From Fidelibacterota bacterium (GTDB lineage: Bacteria > Fidelibacterota > UBA2242): a DNA stretch of 7,372 nucleotides. Positions 6,103-7,372 of the stretch are shown here, piece by piece. Made by a program: the position numbers and the translations under genes. How positions within the stretch are numbered: the stretch's first letter is position 1; each line of letters begins with the position of its first letter. The stretch spans positions 1 to 7,372 of the forward strand of contig JAUSPJ010000092.1 of NCBI GenBank assembly GCA_030655795.1, written 5' to 3'. The notes beneath the pieces are model-generated. The model worked only from the letters and a program-made list of their open reading frames with translations. It had not been told where the DNA came from and searched no databases.

Positions 6103-6783
6103 ATGAGATATATCAATCGAATTATTCTTTCTGCTATTTTGTTCCTGTTAACGGGACTGACATCAGCCCAGACCGTGACCAGATACTATCTTAACTACGA
6201 CAATTTTATTCGTAAAATTGATGTAAGTCCGTCAAAAGTTGTCGGAAAACCGTTTTATCGGGCAGTCATAGAAAAACGACAGGTGAAGCAACTCGATTAT
6301 ATTTTATCTGATGGAAGTATTTCGTCTTATACGAAGTATTATTATGACCGAAACGGTAATTTAATCGTGACCGATACCTATGCCCCGGATTCATTGTTAT
6401 TATCCAGGGAATCATTTTTACCCGATGAAATTCAGTCCCAGATGCTGCAGAAAATCCAGGGTCGCGAATGGACATCCTCGCAGAAAGATTATTTTACTTT
6501 ATGCACGTTCGATTCAAGTCGGAACCCAATTAAATACGAGGTGAAAGCCGCCAGTGGAGAACATGTTGGCCGGCTCGAATTACGCTATAATAAGCGCAGC
6601 GATCTGGTGATGGAAATCTGGATTCGGAGCCGGGATAACAAAGTGATTGAACTGAGTGAATTTACATTCGATTATGCAAAGTCAATTCAGCATATTGTTC
6701 AGTATGACAGCAGCGGGCTGGAAGTCAGTAATATATCCCTGCAGTTGCCGGTTTCAGTTATTGATTCAACCCAGCAAGAATAG
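6103..6783 (+). CDS. Secreted beta-strand-rich protein of unknown function
   Basis: A 226-residue protein with a clear Sec signal peptide: MRYINR, a hydrophobic core at about 7-19, and a likely type I cleavage after SA at residue 22. There is no lipobox cysteine, so it is probably periplasmic or exported. The mature part has recurring strands of the form YYYDRNGNLIVTDTY (about 79-93), CTFDSSRNPIKYEV and VQYDSSGLEVSNISL, resembling the YD/RHS-like or MORN-like hairpins seen in many secreted proteins of the Bacteroidota and relatives, but it is too short and irregular for a true Rhs protein. No catalytic motif is visible. The gene is alone on its strand, converges with the TPR gene and overlaps it by 26 bases. 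I cannot name a function. Confidence 0.75.
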   Translation: MRYINRIILSAILFLLTGLTSAQTVTRYYLNYDNFIRKIDVSPSKVVGKPFYRAVIEKRQVKQLDYILSDGSISSYTKYYYDRNGNLIVTDTYAPDSLLLSRESFLPDEIQSQMLQKIQGREWTSSQKDYFTLCTFDSSRNPIKYEVKAASGEHVGRLELRYNKRSDLVMEIWIRSRDNKVIELSEFTFDYAKSIQHIVQYDSSGLEVSNISLQLPVSVIDSTQQE

Positions 6784-7372
6784 ACCGGGCATGTCGTAAA
6801 ACAGGAGTGTCCGGGTCGGCATCCTTCCATAAATTCAGAAAATGATTTATATAGGCCTGTGCTTCGGAATTTTTACCGGATTTCCGGTAATATTCGGATG
6901 CATAGATCAGGGCCAGCGGGCAGTTAGGGTTCACTTTAATGCGTAGTCGCAAGCCATTTATGGAAGCGGAATAATCACCGGCATTTCCCAGGGAGATATA
7001 CTCTTTTAAGCGAAGTTCCGTGGAATTAAGGATATCGTTATAAGTATCAGCGGCTAACTTAAACTGCTCGGCGGCCTCGGCATACAAACCGGTTTTCAGG
7101 TTTAATTCGCCTTCAATCGCGGCGTTGGCGATCAGAATGGATCGACTGGATTTTCCGGGTTTACCGTCGGATGATTTAAATTTATCCAGGATATTCAGTA
7201 CCTGATCGAATTCATTTTTGCGGATATGTAAAATTGCTGTTTGATAACTAAATTCCTCGCCGGGAATAGTTGTTTTCAGATTTTTCAACGTTTGTTCCAT
7301 TTGATCCGTCTGTTCCAATTCACGATAGATATTGAATCGATGCAGATAAATGCGGCTCAGAGAGTAGTTGGA
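6758..7372 (-). CDS. TPR-repeat protein, 5' end beyond window
   Basis: The C-terminal 204 residues of a helical-repeat protein; the frame is open to the right edge, so the N-terminus is missing. Paired amphipathic helices with TPR spacing are visible, for example AAIEGELNLKTGLYAEAAEQ followed by FKLAADTYND, and PLALIYASEYYRKSGKNSEA followed by QAYINHFLNLWKDAD. An earlier pair, SYQTAILHIRKNEFDQVLNIL, has the same layout. TPR arrays bind other proteins; no partner can be inferred, and a catalytic or membrane domain may lie upstream of the window. A TTG at 7318 could pass for a start, but the same frame continues upstream with SNYSLSRIYLHRFNIYRE, so the gene more likely begins outside. The TAA at 6758-6760 lies inside the 3' end of the convergent secreted-protein gene. 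Confidence 0.75.
   Translation of the reverse strand, partial: SNYSLSRIYLHRFNIYRELEQTDQMEQTLKNLKTTIPGEEFSYQTAILHIRKNEFDQVLNILDKFKSSDGKPGKSSRSILIANAAIEGELNLKTGLYAEAAEQFKLAADTYNDILNSTELRLKEYISLGNAGDYSASINGLRLRIKVNPNCPLALIYASEYYRKSGKNSEAQAYINHFLNLWKDADPDTPVLRHARSILAGLNQ

Noticed and set aside
5997..6116. N-terminal extension of the propeller remnant from ATG 6116
   Set aside because: The 40 extra residues contain no family pattern, precede the signal-type segment, and overlap the plus-strand gene start.
6266..6475. Minus-strand open frame inside the secreted-protein gene
   Set aside because: Antisense shadow without motifs or ribosome site.
1..7372. tRNA/rRNA genes, CRISPR arrays, insertion sequences, long repeats
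   Set aside because: I looked for cloverleaf-like segments, regularly spaced repeats, transposase motifs and terminal inverted repeats and saw none.

Overview
The window (7372 bases, roughly 40% G+C by eye) looks like a bacterial chromosome fragment. A ligand-sensing beta-propeller remnant of the hybrid two-component type, a secreted beta-strand-rich protein and a TPR protein suggest the Bacteroidota/Chlorobiota/Calditrichota/Marinimicrobia side of the tree. Two sigma70-like promoters (TTGACA/TAAATT and TTGAAA/TAAAAT, both with 17-base spacers) argue against a typical Bacteroidota promoter system. The assignment is tentative.

Left part (1-4622, all minus strand): a tightly packed operon, read right to left. 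It starts with a small two-helix membrane protein, followed by proteins resembling the complex I subunits NuoD, NuoH, NuoJ, NuoK and NuoL, in the same relative order as in a nuo operon. NuoL is cut by the left edge, and further subunits (NuoM/NuoN-like) may lie beyond it. No NuoA, B, C, E, F, G or I is present between or upstream of these genes within the window, and no iron-sulfur motif is visible. Each subunit keeps the fold-level pattern of its family but has lost most of the charged residues that carry quinone chemistry or proton transfer in complex I. The frames are intact and joined by 1-, 4- and 8-base overlaps, so this looks like a maintained, neofunctionalised complex I-like membrane assembly and not a decayed copy. 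This is the main candidate for an undescribed system.

Middle (4623-6102): a divergent intergenic region with a strong promoter for the operon, then a plus-strand RmlC-like cupin (dTDP-sugar 3,5-epimerase relative). After it comes about 800 bases without an intact gene, holding the decayed N-terminal part of a two-component-regulator propeller protein (minus strand) broken by a frameshift and a nonsense codon.

Right part (6103-7372): a plus-strand secreted protein of unknown function, preceded by a promoter placed so that its transcript may be leaderless. It converges with a minus-strand TPR protein that runs off the right edge; their 3' ends overlap by 26 bases. Apart from the complex I-like operon, these genes show no clear functional link to each other.
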